Shown piece by piece: positions 25,599 through 34,139 of a stretch of DNA of 64,000 bases (its first letter is position 1; every line of letters starts with the position of its first letter). Source of the DNA: Acidobacteriota bacterium (GTDB taxonomy: Bacteria; Acidobacteriota; Terriglobia; Acidiferrales; UBA7541); assembly GCA_013289955.1 (NCBI GenBank), contig JABCYZ010000004.1:1-64000 (forward strand). Direction: 5' to 3'. The notes beneath the pieces are model-generated. The model worked only from the letters and a program-made list of their open reading frames with translations. It was not told the origin of the DNA and searched no databases. The translations under genes and the position numbers were made by a program.

Positions 25599-26795
25599 TT
25601 ATTGATGCTTCGAGGACTCGCCGAGTTTCAATACCAAAACCTGGCCGTTCGAGTGGAAGCTGCCACCCGTGGCGGTCCTGGCCTCCTGCATGGGATTCGC
25701 GGGGAGGATGTGCGTGACTTCCGCAACCAGACCAGTGGAAGTGAGCGTTTTTTCCACGTAGTCGCGCTCGAGGTCAATGTTGGGGTCGATTTTGTGAGTG
25801 AGGCCGTTGTTGCGTTGATCTTTTTCGAAGCCCACGTCGTGAGTAGCGGCGCCGACCCAGAGCGCGCGACCGTTGACTTCGAACGGCGCCTTCCAGATGC
25901 GCAGGTGATTGCGCGAGGCGACCACGGATATGGGTTCCGCATGCGCCCAGCCGTAATCCTGCTGGCGACCGAAGAGGTAAAGCGGGCTCATGGGCATGGT
26001 GAGATAGGATTCCTTCGAGATACTTTCGAGGAAGCCGTGGAGAACGGTTTCTTTGACGTTGGCGTCGACTTTAACCCAGCCAGCGGTTGTGAAGATTTTT
26101 TCCATGGCGTTTTGGGAGCCGATAAGCAGGAAGTTGACCATATCGCCGGGGGCGCCGGCTCGATCGGAGATGCGGCGCGGGATTTTCGCGAAGAGATCCT
26201 TGTCGACGCCGCCAATGGCAAGCACAGCTTTGGCGGTGAAGAGGACGGCGTTGGCATCGGCGGCGTAAATCTCGATGCGCACCGAATAGGTGCCTTCGCC
26301 CGTGTCGCTGCTGAGTTGATTGATGCCGATCGAGAGGCGGCCTGAGAGAGGCGAGACAAGGTCGCGTCCGGCGCCGATGAGAAACGGTTGCGAGGCGTCT
26401 TTGTCGCCGATGCGGCCGATGACCGCGCCGCGGCCGGCTTCGTTGAAGGGCAAATTGCGGAGAAGATCTTTGAAGCCGCGAGCGATTCCGGCAGGAGCGG
26501 TGTCGGATTGCTGGTCGGGGTAGCGAAGGGTTCCCGTCGCGCTGGCGACGACGTGTTCGCCTGCTTGCACGTCAATTCCGGTGTCAACCCAGGAAGAGCC
26601 TCCGGTGAGTTGAACTTCTTGCAAAAGCCGACGTTGGCCCAGGGGGGCGGGCGCGGCAGCTGTACCCTGTGCCGAGCGAGGGGGTGCTGAAAGCCCGAAG
26701 GGCGTTACTACGTCCTCGAGTGGCACGGCCGGGATCCCGGGAAGAGCGCAAACCGCAAAGAAAAAGCCGGTCATTTTCGAAAGCAGGGGACACAT
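25599..26795 (-). CDS. Secreted LssY_C-domain protein
   Basis: From ATG 26795 the protein has 398 residues with a signal peptide (about 5-25). ATG 26774 is an alternative; the open frame extends further upstream without protein-like sequence. Residues about 55-195 form a beta-rich domain (WVDTGIDVQAGEHVVASATGTL, IGRIGDKDASQPFLIGAG), the pattern of PA-IL/LecA-like sugar-binding domains. The rest matches the LssY C-terminal domain: DMVNFLLIGSQNAMEKIFTTAGW, SPLYLFGRQQDYGWAHAE and GAATHDVGFEKDQRNNGLTHKIDPNIDLERDYV. LssY is linked to type-1-like secretion, but the domain's function is not established. The combination suggests an extracytoplasmic role. Confidence 0.72.
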   Translation of the reverse strand: MCPLLSKMTGFFFAVCALPGIPAVPLEDVVTPFGLSAPPRSAQGTAAAPAPLGQRRLLQEVQLTGGSSWVDTGIDVQAGEHVVASATGTLRYPDQQSDTAPAGIARGFKDLLRNLPFNEAGRGAVIGRIGDKDASQPFLIGAGRDLVSPLSGRLSIGINQLSSDTGEGTYSVRIEIYAADANAVLFTAKAVLAIGGVDKDLFAKIPRRISDRAGAPGDMVNFLLIGSQNAMEKIFTTAGWVKVDANVKETVLHGFLESISKESYLTMPMSPLYLFGRQQDYGWAHAEPISVVASRNHLRIWKAPFEVNGRALWVGAATHDVGFEKDQRNNGLTHKIDPNIDLERDYVEKTLTSTGLVAEVTHILPANPMQEARTATGGSFHSNGQVLVLKLGESSKHQ

Positions 26796-27086
26796 GAAAG
26801 TCGGGCCATCCCGCGGCGGGTGTGAACGCATCCTCACTGTTAACAGATGCCTGCCAGGGCAGCAAACGTTGGATGGTGAGCGGGCTAAACAAGCGGTTGC
26901 TTCCTTGACGGATGGGAATGGCGCTTGTAAATTGACAGGATGCTGCAGGGTGGCCACAGGAATGGTGAGCGCCCCAGGGGATAAAGGCGGAGAAGTGGGG
27001 AGGCGGACCCGGCGTCGCTCCCACCTCAGAAGTTGAATAAGCGGTTGAGAGAGTAACCAGCTCGAGCGAGAACTGCGGCAGAGTTC

Positions 27087-28682
27087 ATGACAAAACAACT
27101 TCGGCAAAGAGCGATGGGGGGATTGTGCGCGGCGACGGTGCTTTTATGGGTGCCGCTGGTGGCAGGCGCACAGGTGCCTCTGCCTCCCGCGCCTCGGCAA
27201 ACTGCGCCGGTCACCAACGTTTCTGTCGACGGCAGCGAGGCCATGTTTACGACGATGTGCGCGCTGCTGGCAGCCGGATTTGAAGCAAACGTGAGCGCGG
27301 AGAATTGGCATCCGCTGCGCGCGCGGCTTCGCGAGCAGATGCAGCATCAGCAAGGGCCGGCGGTGGACGCGGTGAGGGAGTTCTACAAGGAACATGTGGT
27401 GCGCGATTCGGGAGCGACGCTCTCGCGCTACATCTGGTTTGGACTGCTCTCGGGGCCCGCGCCAAGGTTCGGGATGACTCTGAAGCGAGACGATCAGCCT
27501 ACGGAGGTGCTGGCGCTCGAGGGCTTCAGCGAAATCCTGTCGAACTATTACACGGAGCAAAAGATCGGGCAGCTGTGGCGTGGATTGCAGCCCATCTACA
27601 ACGGAGAGATCGCTAAGGTGCATGACCCGGTGTCGCAGATCGTGTTTGTGACCACGGGTTATCTGCGGCAGTTGCAGGACAATTCATCGGCGAGAACCTT
27701 TACGATCATTTTGGAGCCGCTGGTCGGGCGCATCACGAACGTGCGGAACTCGGGTGAACACTACTCGATCGTTCTGAGTGGCTCGGATGACATTCCTACC
27801 GACATCATTAGACATGCCTTTTTACACTTCCTGCTTGATCCGCTGCCCCAGCAATATCCGCACGTGCTGGCAGTGAAACGGCAGCTCTTTGAGAAGGCGG
27901 CACTGGCGCCGCGGCTGGCGCCGGACCTGAAGGACGACTATGAGTCTTATTTCGCTGAGTGTTTGGTGCGGGCGGTAGAGCTAAAACTGAAGCGGCAATC
28001 GCCCGGCGAAAGGGACGCAGCGATAGACCGCGATGACGCGGACGGCTACGTGCTGGTAAGGCCGCTGTTTGAGGGGCTGGCCAAATACGAGAGCTCCGAG
28101 CCATCCATGGCCCTCTATTTTCCGGACTTGGTGAGAGGCCTCAATCTGACAACGGAAGCCAAGCGGATTGACGGCATCAAGTTTGCTTTTTCGGATCGAG
28201 GCCACAGCACGGACGACCCCGCCAGCGAAGCAGTGACGCGGCGCAGGGTGCCTCAACCAACCACGGTCCCGAACGATGCGGAAGCAATTGCCGAGCTGAC
28301 GGATGGCGAGAAGCGAATCGCGGAGAAAAATCCGCGAGCGGCGGAACAATCGTTCCAGAAGGTGCTGGCGAAATATCCAGACCAGATCCGCGCATGGTAC
28401 GGTTTGGGATTGGTGGCGTTGTTGGAGCACGATGGCCCGCGCGCTAAGGAAGTTTTTGGCAGGCTGACGACGGGAGAGCACGCGGCTAAGCAGGATCCGA
28501 TGGTGCTGACATGGTCGCATATCTACCTGGCGCGGATTTACGATGACGAAGGACAGCAGGGACTTGCCAAAAGCGAATTTCAAGCCGCACTCGCCGTGCC
28601 GGGTGGCCCGGAGCAGGCGAGGCAAGCGGCGCAGAAGGGTCTCGAAGCCGTGAACCTTGAGAAACCGGCCGAGCGGCCTTAG
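27087..28682 (+). CDS. Secreted protein with C-terminal TPR repeats
   Basis: The 531 residues start with a signal peptide (about 1-28). A large domain without known motif (about 45-370) follows, with a conserved-looking TDIIRHAFLHFLLDPLPQQYPHV segment that has one His near a possible metal-type helix. At least two TPR-like units come next (about 395-520; AEQSFQKVLAKYPDQIRAWYGLGLVALL, YLARIYDDEGQQGLAKSEFQAAL). No function can be assigned. It is divergent from the LssY_C gene (291-bp gap) and 100 bp upstream of another TPR gene. Confidence 0.75.
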   Translation: MTKQLRQRAMGGLCAATVLLWVPLVAGAQVPLPPAPRQTAPVTNVSVDGSEAMFTTMCALLAAGFEANVSAENWHPLRARLREQMQHQQGPAVDAVREFYKEHVVRDSGATLSRYIWFGLLSGPAPRFGMTLKRDDQPTEVLALEGFSEILSNYYTEQKIGQLWRGLQPIYNGEIAKVHDPVSQIVFVTTGYLRQLQDNSSARTFTIILEPLVGRITNVRNSGEHYSIVLSGSDDIPTDIIRHAFLHFLLDPLPQQYPHVLAVKRQLFEKAALAPRLAPDLKDDYESYFAECLVRAVELKLKRQSPGERDAAIDRDDADGYVLVRPLFEGLAKYESSEPSMALYFPDLVRGLNLTTEAKRIDGIKFAFSDRGHSTDDPASEAVTRRRVPQPTTVPNDAEAIAELTDGEKRIAEKNPRAAEQSFQKVLAKYPDQIRAWYGLGLVALLEHDGPRAKEVFGRLTTGEHAAKQDPMVLTWSHIYLARIYDDEGQQGLAKSEFQAALAVPGGPEQARQAAQKGLEAVNLEKPAERP

Positions 28683-28782
28683 ATTTAATCGCTGACAGGC
28701 GGAAGAAGATTGGGACCGATTCGGAGCAACACAAGCCTGCGGACTTGGGAGACGAATTCAAGCAATAAACAGGAGGCCGGAA

Positions 28783-29667
28783 ATGAAGGGGACGTGCCAG
28801 AAGTGGATGGAAGCAGGGGCTTTTGCCGGATTGCTTTTGTTGGGATGCGCCGGGGCGGCGGCACAGAGCGGCGGTACGCAAAGCGGACAAAGTGGCCAGA
28901 GCGCTCCGCCCGCACAGCAGCAAACCGACAAAGACAAAGCGAACACGCTGACACTGGACACCCCGACGCCTCCGGTGAACCCGGAAGAGGATAAAGACTT
29001 TAAGGCGTTTGATGCCCTGGCTATAACCGACGGGGCCAAGAAAACACAGTCTGGCGAAGCATTTGTGCAGAAATATCCGCAGAGCCGCTACCTCGCGGTG
29101 GTGTACTCGAACCTCGTGAAACTCTACCTGGCGGATAACCAGATTCAGAAGATGCAGGAAGCGGGCGAGAAGGATGTGGCTCTGGCTCCGAACGATGTGC
29201 AGACTCTGGCGATTCTCGGACAGACGCTGCCGCGAGCATGGAACTCGAATATGCCGAACGCCGCGCAGCAACTGGATAAAGCGGAAAAATTTTCCAAGTC
29301 GGCGATCGAACTCACTCCCACGATTGCCAAGCCCGACGGCATGACAGATGCACAGTTCGCTCTCGCCAAAAACCAGACGCTGGCCATGGCGCATGGCGGT
29401 TTGGGACTCGTTTATTTCCGCCGGGGCAAGTACGACGACGCGATTCCGGAATTTGAGGCGTCCGCAAAGGTGGATCCGAATCCCGAAGCCGATCCCGTGA
29501 CCTATTATGTCCTGGCGATTTCGAACCAGAAGACTTCGCATTTTGACGCCGCGGTCGCGGCATTCACCAAGTGCGCGTCCATTCCGGGCAGTTTGCAGTC
29601 GACATGCAAGAGCGGCGCCGACGAGGCGAAGAAACTGGGCGCCACGCAGTTGAGCGCACCAAAGTAA
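28783..29667 (+). CDS. Secreted TPR-repeat protein
   Basis: The 294 residues have a signal peptide (about 1-27) and a Gln/Ser/Gly-rich linker. TPR-like helices follow (about 65-290; KYPQSRYLAVVYSNLVKLYLADNQIQKMQEAGEK, AMAHGGLGLVYFRRGKYDDAIPEFEASAKVDP, YYVLAISNQKTSHFDAAVAAFTKCASIPG). AGGAGGCCGG supports the start. It is likely a periplasmic scaffold; no partner is known. The rnc gene starts 33 bp after it, so it may head the rnc-lepB transcription unit. Confidence 0.8.
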   Translation: MKGTCQKWMEAGAFAGLLLLGCAGAAAQSGGTQSGQSGQSAPPAQQQTDKDKANTLTLDTPTPPVNPEEDKDFKAFDALAITDGAKKTQSGEAFVQKYPQSRYLAVVYSNLVKLYLADNQIQKMQEAGEKDVALAPNDVQTLAILGQTLPRAWNSNMPNAAQQLDKAEKFSKSAIELTPTIAKPDGMTDAQFALAKNQTLAMAHGGLGLVYFRRGKYDDAIPEFEASAKVDPNPEADPVTYYVLAISNQKTSHFDAAVAAFTKCASIPGSLQSTCKSGADEAKKLGATQLSAPK

Positions 29668-29700
29668 GCGTCGGGAGCACGCAGCGCGCTGTCCAGGTCC

Positions 29701-30453
29701 ATGACAAAAAGTGACGCAGAGCAACTCGAGGAGCGTCTCGGTTATCGGTTCAAAAGGCCGGAGCTTCTGGAGCGCGCTTTGACGCATAGCTCCGCGGTGC
29801 CGGAATTGCGCGCTGACCTTAAGGGAGACTCCGCGGAACTGTCTGCCATACAGGACAATGAGAGGCTGGAATTCCTCGGCGACGCGGTTCTGGAGTTGCT
29901 GGCGAGAGAATATCTGCTCGAGTCATTCCCCGAATGGAGCGAGGGCCAGCTTTCTAAGAGCAGGGCGCGGCTTGTGAATGCACACTCCCTTCATGACGCG
30001 GCGAGCCGGGTAAGGCTTGGCGAGCACCTGCGGCTGGGACGCGGCGAAGAAAAAACCGGCGGGAGGGAAAAGCCGGCGCTCCTCGCGGATGCTTTCGAAG
30101 CTGTGGTCGCCGCGGTTTATCTGGATGCCGGACTCGGGCCTGCGCGGGAAATGCTTAAGCGGCTGCTGTTTGAGCAAGCGCTTGAGGAACGCGGCGAACG
30201 AATCGCCGACTCGGACCAGAAGTCGGCGCTTCAGGAATTCTTGCAGGGACAGGGGAAGCCGCCTGCCGAATACCGGTTGTCGGCCGAAAGCGGGCCGGAT
30301 CATCAGAAAATCTTTCAGGTGGAAGTCTGGATCAAGGGCGAACGCATGGCCAGCGGTGAGGGCAGCACGAAGAAAGAAGCCGAACAGCGCGCGGCGCAGA
30401 GCGTGATGGAGCTCCTGGAAAAAATTGACGTGCGCACAGAACGGAAAGGCTGA
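29701..30453 (+). CDS. rnc: Ribonuclease III
   Basis: The enzyme cleaves double-stranded RNA in rRNA and mRNA maturation. The 250 residues show the signature NERLEFLGDAV (53-63) with catalytic Glu57 and Asp61, and the second acidic pair Asp130/Glu133 (LADAFEAVVAAVYLD). A C-terminal double-stranded RNA-binding domain (about 172-245, with STKKEAEQRAAQ) is complete. Length is normal. lepB starts 6 bp downstream, the rnc-lepB pairing that is common in bacteria. Confidence 0.97.
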   Translation: MTKSDAEQLEERLGYRFKRPELLERALTHSSAVPELRADLKGDSAELSAIQDNERLEFLGDAVLELLAREYLLESFPEWSEGQLSKSRARLVNAHSLHDAASRVRLGEHLRLGRGEEKTGGREKPALLADAFEAVVAAVYLDAGLGPAREMLKRLLFEQALEERGERIADSDQKSALQEFLQGQGKPPAEYRLSAESGPDHQKIFQVEVWIKGERMASGEGSTKKEAEQRAAQSVMELLEKIDVRTERKG

Positions 30454-30459
30454 GAGCGA

Positions 30460-31287
30460 ATGGCGGAAGATACGGCGCTGAAGGTCGAAGATCCCGTGGA
30501 TCCGGTGGCTCCGGCGGAGACCAAAAACGAAGAGCTGCACGAAGATCCGACGACGATTTCCGAATATCTCGAATCGTTGCTGGTGACCGTGCTGCTGGCA
30601 CTGTTCGGGACCAGCTTCGTGGTTCAGGCGTTCAAAATTCCATCGGCTTCGATGGAAGGGACGCTGTTGATTGGCGACCATCTGCTGGTCAACAAGTTCA
30701 TCTTCGGCGGGAGCGGGGCATGGTATGAGAAAGTGCTTCCGTACCGGCCGCTGGAGCGCGGCGACATCATCGTCTTCAAGTACCCGTATGCGGACCACCA
30801 GCATTTTGTGAAACGCGTGATCGGCTTGCCGGGGGACCGGCTGAAGCTCGTCGACCAACAGATGTACGTCAATGGAAAGCCGCTGAACGAGCCATATGTG
30901 GTGCACGACCCGACGGCTCCGTATGACAACTTCAACTATTCCTTTCCTCCCTTGAGGGGCATGCTGATTTCTCCGCAGGTTGTTCCGGAATCTGGCTGGA
31001 GGGAAACGCTTCGCAGCTACATGCAGGGCGACGAGATCGTGGTGCCGCCCGGGAAATTATTCGCCATGGGCGACAACCGGGACCGCAGCTCAGACAGCCG
31101 GTACTGGGGCTTTGTGGATCGCAGCGCCATTATGGGGCGGCCTTTCCTGATTTATTGGTCAGTGGATGCAACGAGCAACGACTATACGCAAACCACTTTC
31201 ATCCAGCGATTGGTAGGAGTTTTCGATACGCTGGCACACCTTCCGGCCCGCACCCGTTGGAGCCGGATGCTGCATACAGTCCACTGA
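30460..31287 (+). CDS. lepB: Signal peptidase I
   Basis: The 275-residue inner-membrane serine protease removes signal peptides of exported proteins. An acidic cytoplasmic N-terminus (1-32) precedes one TM helix (about 40-58). Box B SASMEGTL holds the catalytic Ser64, box D HFVKRVIGLPGD the general-base Lys118, and box E MGDNRDRSSDSRYWG is intact. An insert of about 40 residues (YDNFNYSFPPLRGMLIS...) between boxes C/D and E is longer than in minimal enzymes. The gene is coupled to rnc with a 6-bp gap. Confidence 0.97.
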   Translation: MAEDTALKVEDPVDPVAPAETKNEELHEDPTTISEYLESLLVTVLLALFGTSFVVQAFKIPSASMEGTLLIGDHLLVNKFIFGGSGAWYEKVLPYRPLERGDIIVFKYPYADHQHFVKRVIGLPGDRLKLVDQQMYVNGKPLNEPYVVHDPTAPYDNFNYSFPPLRGMLISPQVVPESGWRETLRSYMQGDEIVVPPGKLFAMGDNRDRSSDSRYWGFVDRSAIMGRPFLIYWSVDATSNDYTQTTFIQRLVGVFDTLAHLPARTRWSRMLHTVH

Positions 31288-31425
31288 GTTTGGCAGGATT
31301 TTTTGTGCGCGATTTTCTTGAAGTGCTCAAGGAAAGCCGGCTTCTTGAAGGAAACAAAGGCAGAGTGAAGTAGGTCTTGGAGTAGCTTTTCAATTCCGGG
31401 TCAGTCTGCGAAACTTCCGGACAAT

Positions 31426-34074
31426 ATGAAGATGCCGCGCAAGTGGTGGAAGCTGGCGCTTACGATGATGGCGCTGCTCGTGGCCATGCAGATCTGTGTG
31501 TCGCTGCTGGTCCGCACGCGGCGCATGCACACCTACCTCACCGCGCAACTGGAAATGGCATTTGGCCGGCCCGTCGAGGTCGGACGCTTCGCGGTGCAGC
31601 TGCTGCCCACTCCCCGGCTGGATGCGGAACAAGTGACGGTCGGCGAAGATCCCGCGTTCGGCAACGAATATTTCCTACGTGCGGACAATCTGTCCGCTGG
31701 GCTGCGGTGGACCGGATTGCTGCGCGGCCATTTCGAGTTCGGAACACTTTCGCTGAGCCGGCCCAGTTTGATTCTGGTGCGCAACAATCAGGGCAGATGG
31801 AACCTGGAACGCTGGCTGCCGTCCCCGAAAGCTTCCGCGGAAACAAACACACGCGTCTACGGACCACCGTCCGCCATCGCGCCGGTGAACCGGCTGCTGA
31901 AAATCGATTTCGATGATGGCCGGATTAATTTCAAGAATATCAACGACAAACTTCCGTTTGCCATGACCGGCGTTTCAGGAAGCGTCGACCAGATTGTGCC
32001 AGGTCGCTGGCAACTTCGCCTGGAAGCGCAGCCGTGGCGCAGCGGGGTAGTGCTGCAATCGGCGGGAACAGTGAAGGTCCAGGGCGATATTGCGGGAACT
32101 TCGGTGCGGCTGCAGCCTGCGCAAATTAACGTGCACTGGGCGGAAGTTTCGGTCGCGGATTTGTTCCGGCTGCTAAGCGGCCACGATCATGGCATGCGCG
32201 GCGTGTTTACGCTGGATGGTTCGCTGAAGAGCGGCGCATCGGAAGCCGGGTCAAGTTCGAGCGCCGACACGCCGCCAGGACAATGGATTTTTTCCATGGA
32301 GGCCCGCGCAGCGCAAATCCATCGGTGGGATCTGATCGAGCGCGGCGACAATCCCAGACTGCGGCTTGGTGTCAAAGGGCATTGGAACGTGGCTGCGGGA
32401 AGCGTGCGCGCGGAAGAGGTGACGATTGAAGGGCCGCGTTCGAATCTGCGAGGCGGGGCAAATTATGTTTCCGGGCCTGCCGCGGCGTTCGAAGTGCATC
32501 TGGATTCCTCTGGGATCCAGGCGGCGGACCTGCTGGCATGGTACCGGGCGTTTCATCCTGGCGTAGACGACGGGGTGTCGTCCGAGCAGTTTTTTACCGG
32601 CGCGATGGCGCTGCATGGCTGGCCGCTGGAGATCGACGAGGCCGCATTCTCGAGCAATGGCGGTGTTCTAAGGGTGCCGGGCCTCAAGCTTCCTGTGCGC
32701 ATTGGTGCCGTGCGCATTGGGCGCGAACGAAACCAGCTTCTGTCCGAGCCCGTGCGCATCGCTCTAAGCGGCTCGGCCCGCGACGTTATCGCGCCCAGAA
32801 AGCGGCGCATGGCGACTCTGATGGAGAACGCCGCGGACGTCACGTTTAATCAGGATCTGAGCACTCCATCCGGCAGCATCAGCATCGAAGGCCATGTGCA
32901 AAGAGCAGAAGATGTGCTGAAGGCAGCGGCGGCTTTGGGCAGGCCGGTGAATCATGGGTGGGAGCTCTCTGGAGATGCGCTCGCGGTAACGCGATGGGAA
33001 TGGCAGAAGCCTTTCGCCGGCCGCTGGAACGGCAGAATTCTTTTCAGCAAAGCGAAGCTCGCGATCGCGGGACTGAACCAACCGCTCGCCGTGGAGGGAA
33101 GCACTCTGAACTGGAAAGATGGGCAGCGTTCCGTGGACGTGGCGAAAGTGACCGGTTTCGGCAGCACTTGGTCCGGCTCGATTACGGAAGCAAACAGGGG
33201 CGGGAGCGAAGACGGCGCGAAATGGAATTTTAGTTTGACTACCGATCGCATGAACGCCGCGGAGCTTGACCGCTGGGTGGGTCCGCGCGCGAGGCCAAAC
33301 TGGCTGCAGAGACTGTTGCCCTCGCTCCTCGGCGGGTCGTCGCCGAGTCCCGCCGCGAGCGAACTGGTCCGCCAAGTCAACGCCGACGGGGAACTGAACA
33401 TTGGGGAATTGACGGTCGAAAAACTAAAGCTCACAAACGTTCGCGCGGAGGGATCGCTGCACGATCTGCGACTCGACGTGCGTGAAGCGGCCGCGGACTG
33501 GGCTGGCGGCACGATTCATGCGCAGGTAGCCGCGAAGTTTGCTCCTCTTCCGAAATATGATGTGACCGCGAAGCTCGACCGTGTGAATCTGGCGGAAATT
33601 CCCGCGGCAGGGCGATTCGCGGAGCGCCTGGCGGGTTTGGCTTCGGGCTCGGTGCACGTCGTGACAGAGGGCGTCGGTCGCGAAGAACTCCTGCAAAAAT
33701 TGGCGGGCGGCGGGGCAATTCAGCTGAAGAATGCTGAATTTCGAGGCTGGGACGTGAGTGCCAGCGTGGCCGACGGCGCGCCACACACCGGCACTTCGCG
33801 ATGGACAGGCGGCGCAGGGACGTTTACGATGCGCAACCGCGGCGTCACCGTCGAGAATCTGACGCTGGAATCCGGCGGGGAGAAAACCTCGTTGCAGGGC
33901 ACGGTGAGTTTTGCGCGCGACGCCGATCTTACGATTGAAACGCTCGGTGCAGGCAAACGGCGCGGCAGGACGATCGGCGTGGTGGACGCCGGTCATGTGT
34001 TGAAAATATGGGGGCCGCTGGATGGGCCGCGCGTCTCCGTGGAAAAAACGGCCGCGCGCCAGCCTGCGGACTAA
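31426..34074 (+). CDS. AsmA-family membrane-anchored protein
   Basis: The 882 residues have one N-terminal TM helix (about 9-29) followed directly by the AsmA-type opening RMHTYLTAQLEMAFGRPVEVGRFAVQLLPTPRLDAEQVTVGEDPAFG. A long series of beta-rich segments continues to the C-terminus, where the AsmA-like closing region (GGGAIQLKNAEFRGWDVSA, TFTMRNRGVTVENLTLES) is seen. Family members are now thought to form hydrophobic grooves for lipid transfer between membranes. It follows lepB by 138 bp and precedes an S9 peptidase gene by 65 bp. Confidence 0.85.
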   Translation: MKMPRKWWKLALTMMALLVAMQICVSLLVRTRRMHTYLTAQLEMAFGRPVEVGRFAVQLLPTPRLDAEQVTVGEDPAFGNEYFLRADNLSAGLRWTGLLRGHFEFGTLSLSRPSLILVRNNQGRWNLERWLPSPKASAETNTRVYGPPSAIAPVNRLLKIDFDDGRINFKNINDKLPFAMTGVSGSVDQIVPGRWQLRLEAQPWRSGVVLQSAGTVKVQGDIAGTSVRLQPAQINVHWAEVSVADLFRLLSGHDHGMRGVFTLDGSLKSGASEAGSSSSADTPPGQWIFSMEARAAQIHRWDLIERGDNPRLRLGVKGHWNVAAGSVRAEEVTIEGPRSNLRGGANYVSGPAAAFEVHLDSSGIQAADLLAWYRAFHPGVDDGVSSEQFFTGAMALHGWPLEIDEAAFSSNGGVLRVPGLKLPVRIGAVRIGRERNQLLSEPVRIALSGSARDVIAPRKRRMATLMENAADVTFNQDLSTPSGSISIEGHVQRAEDVLKAAAALGRPVNHGWELSGDALAVTRWEWQKPFAGRWNGRILFSKAKLAIAGLNQPLAVEGSTLNWKDGQRSVDVAKVTGFGSTWSGSITEANRGGSEDGAKWNFSLTTDRMNAAELDRWVGPRARPNWLQRLLPSLLGGSSPSPAASELVRQVNADGELNIGELTVEKLKLTNVRAEGSLHDLRLDVREAAADWAGGTIHAQVAAKFAPLPKYDVTAKLDRVNLAEIPAAGRFAERLAGLASGSVHVVTEGVGREELLQKLAGGGAIQLKNAEFRGWDVSASVADGAPHTGTSRWTGGAGTFTMRNRGVTVENLTLESGGEKTSLQGTVSFARDADLTIETLGAGKRRGRTIGVVDAGHVLKIWGPLDGPRVSVEKTAARQPAD

Positions 34075-34139
34075 GATTTGAGCGCGATTTTCCGAAGACG
34101 AATTTGGCGGCAAAATTCTACCATCCGTGGAGGCTGTTG

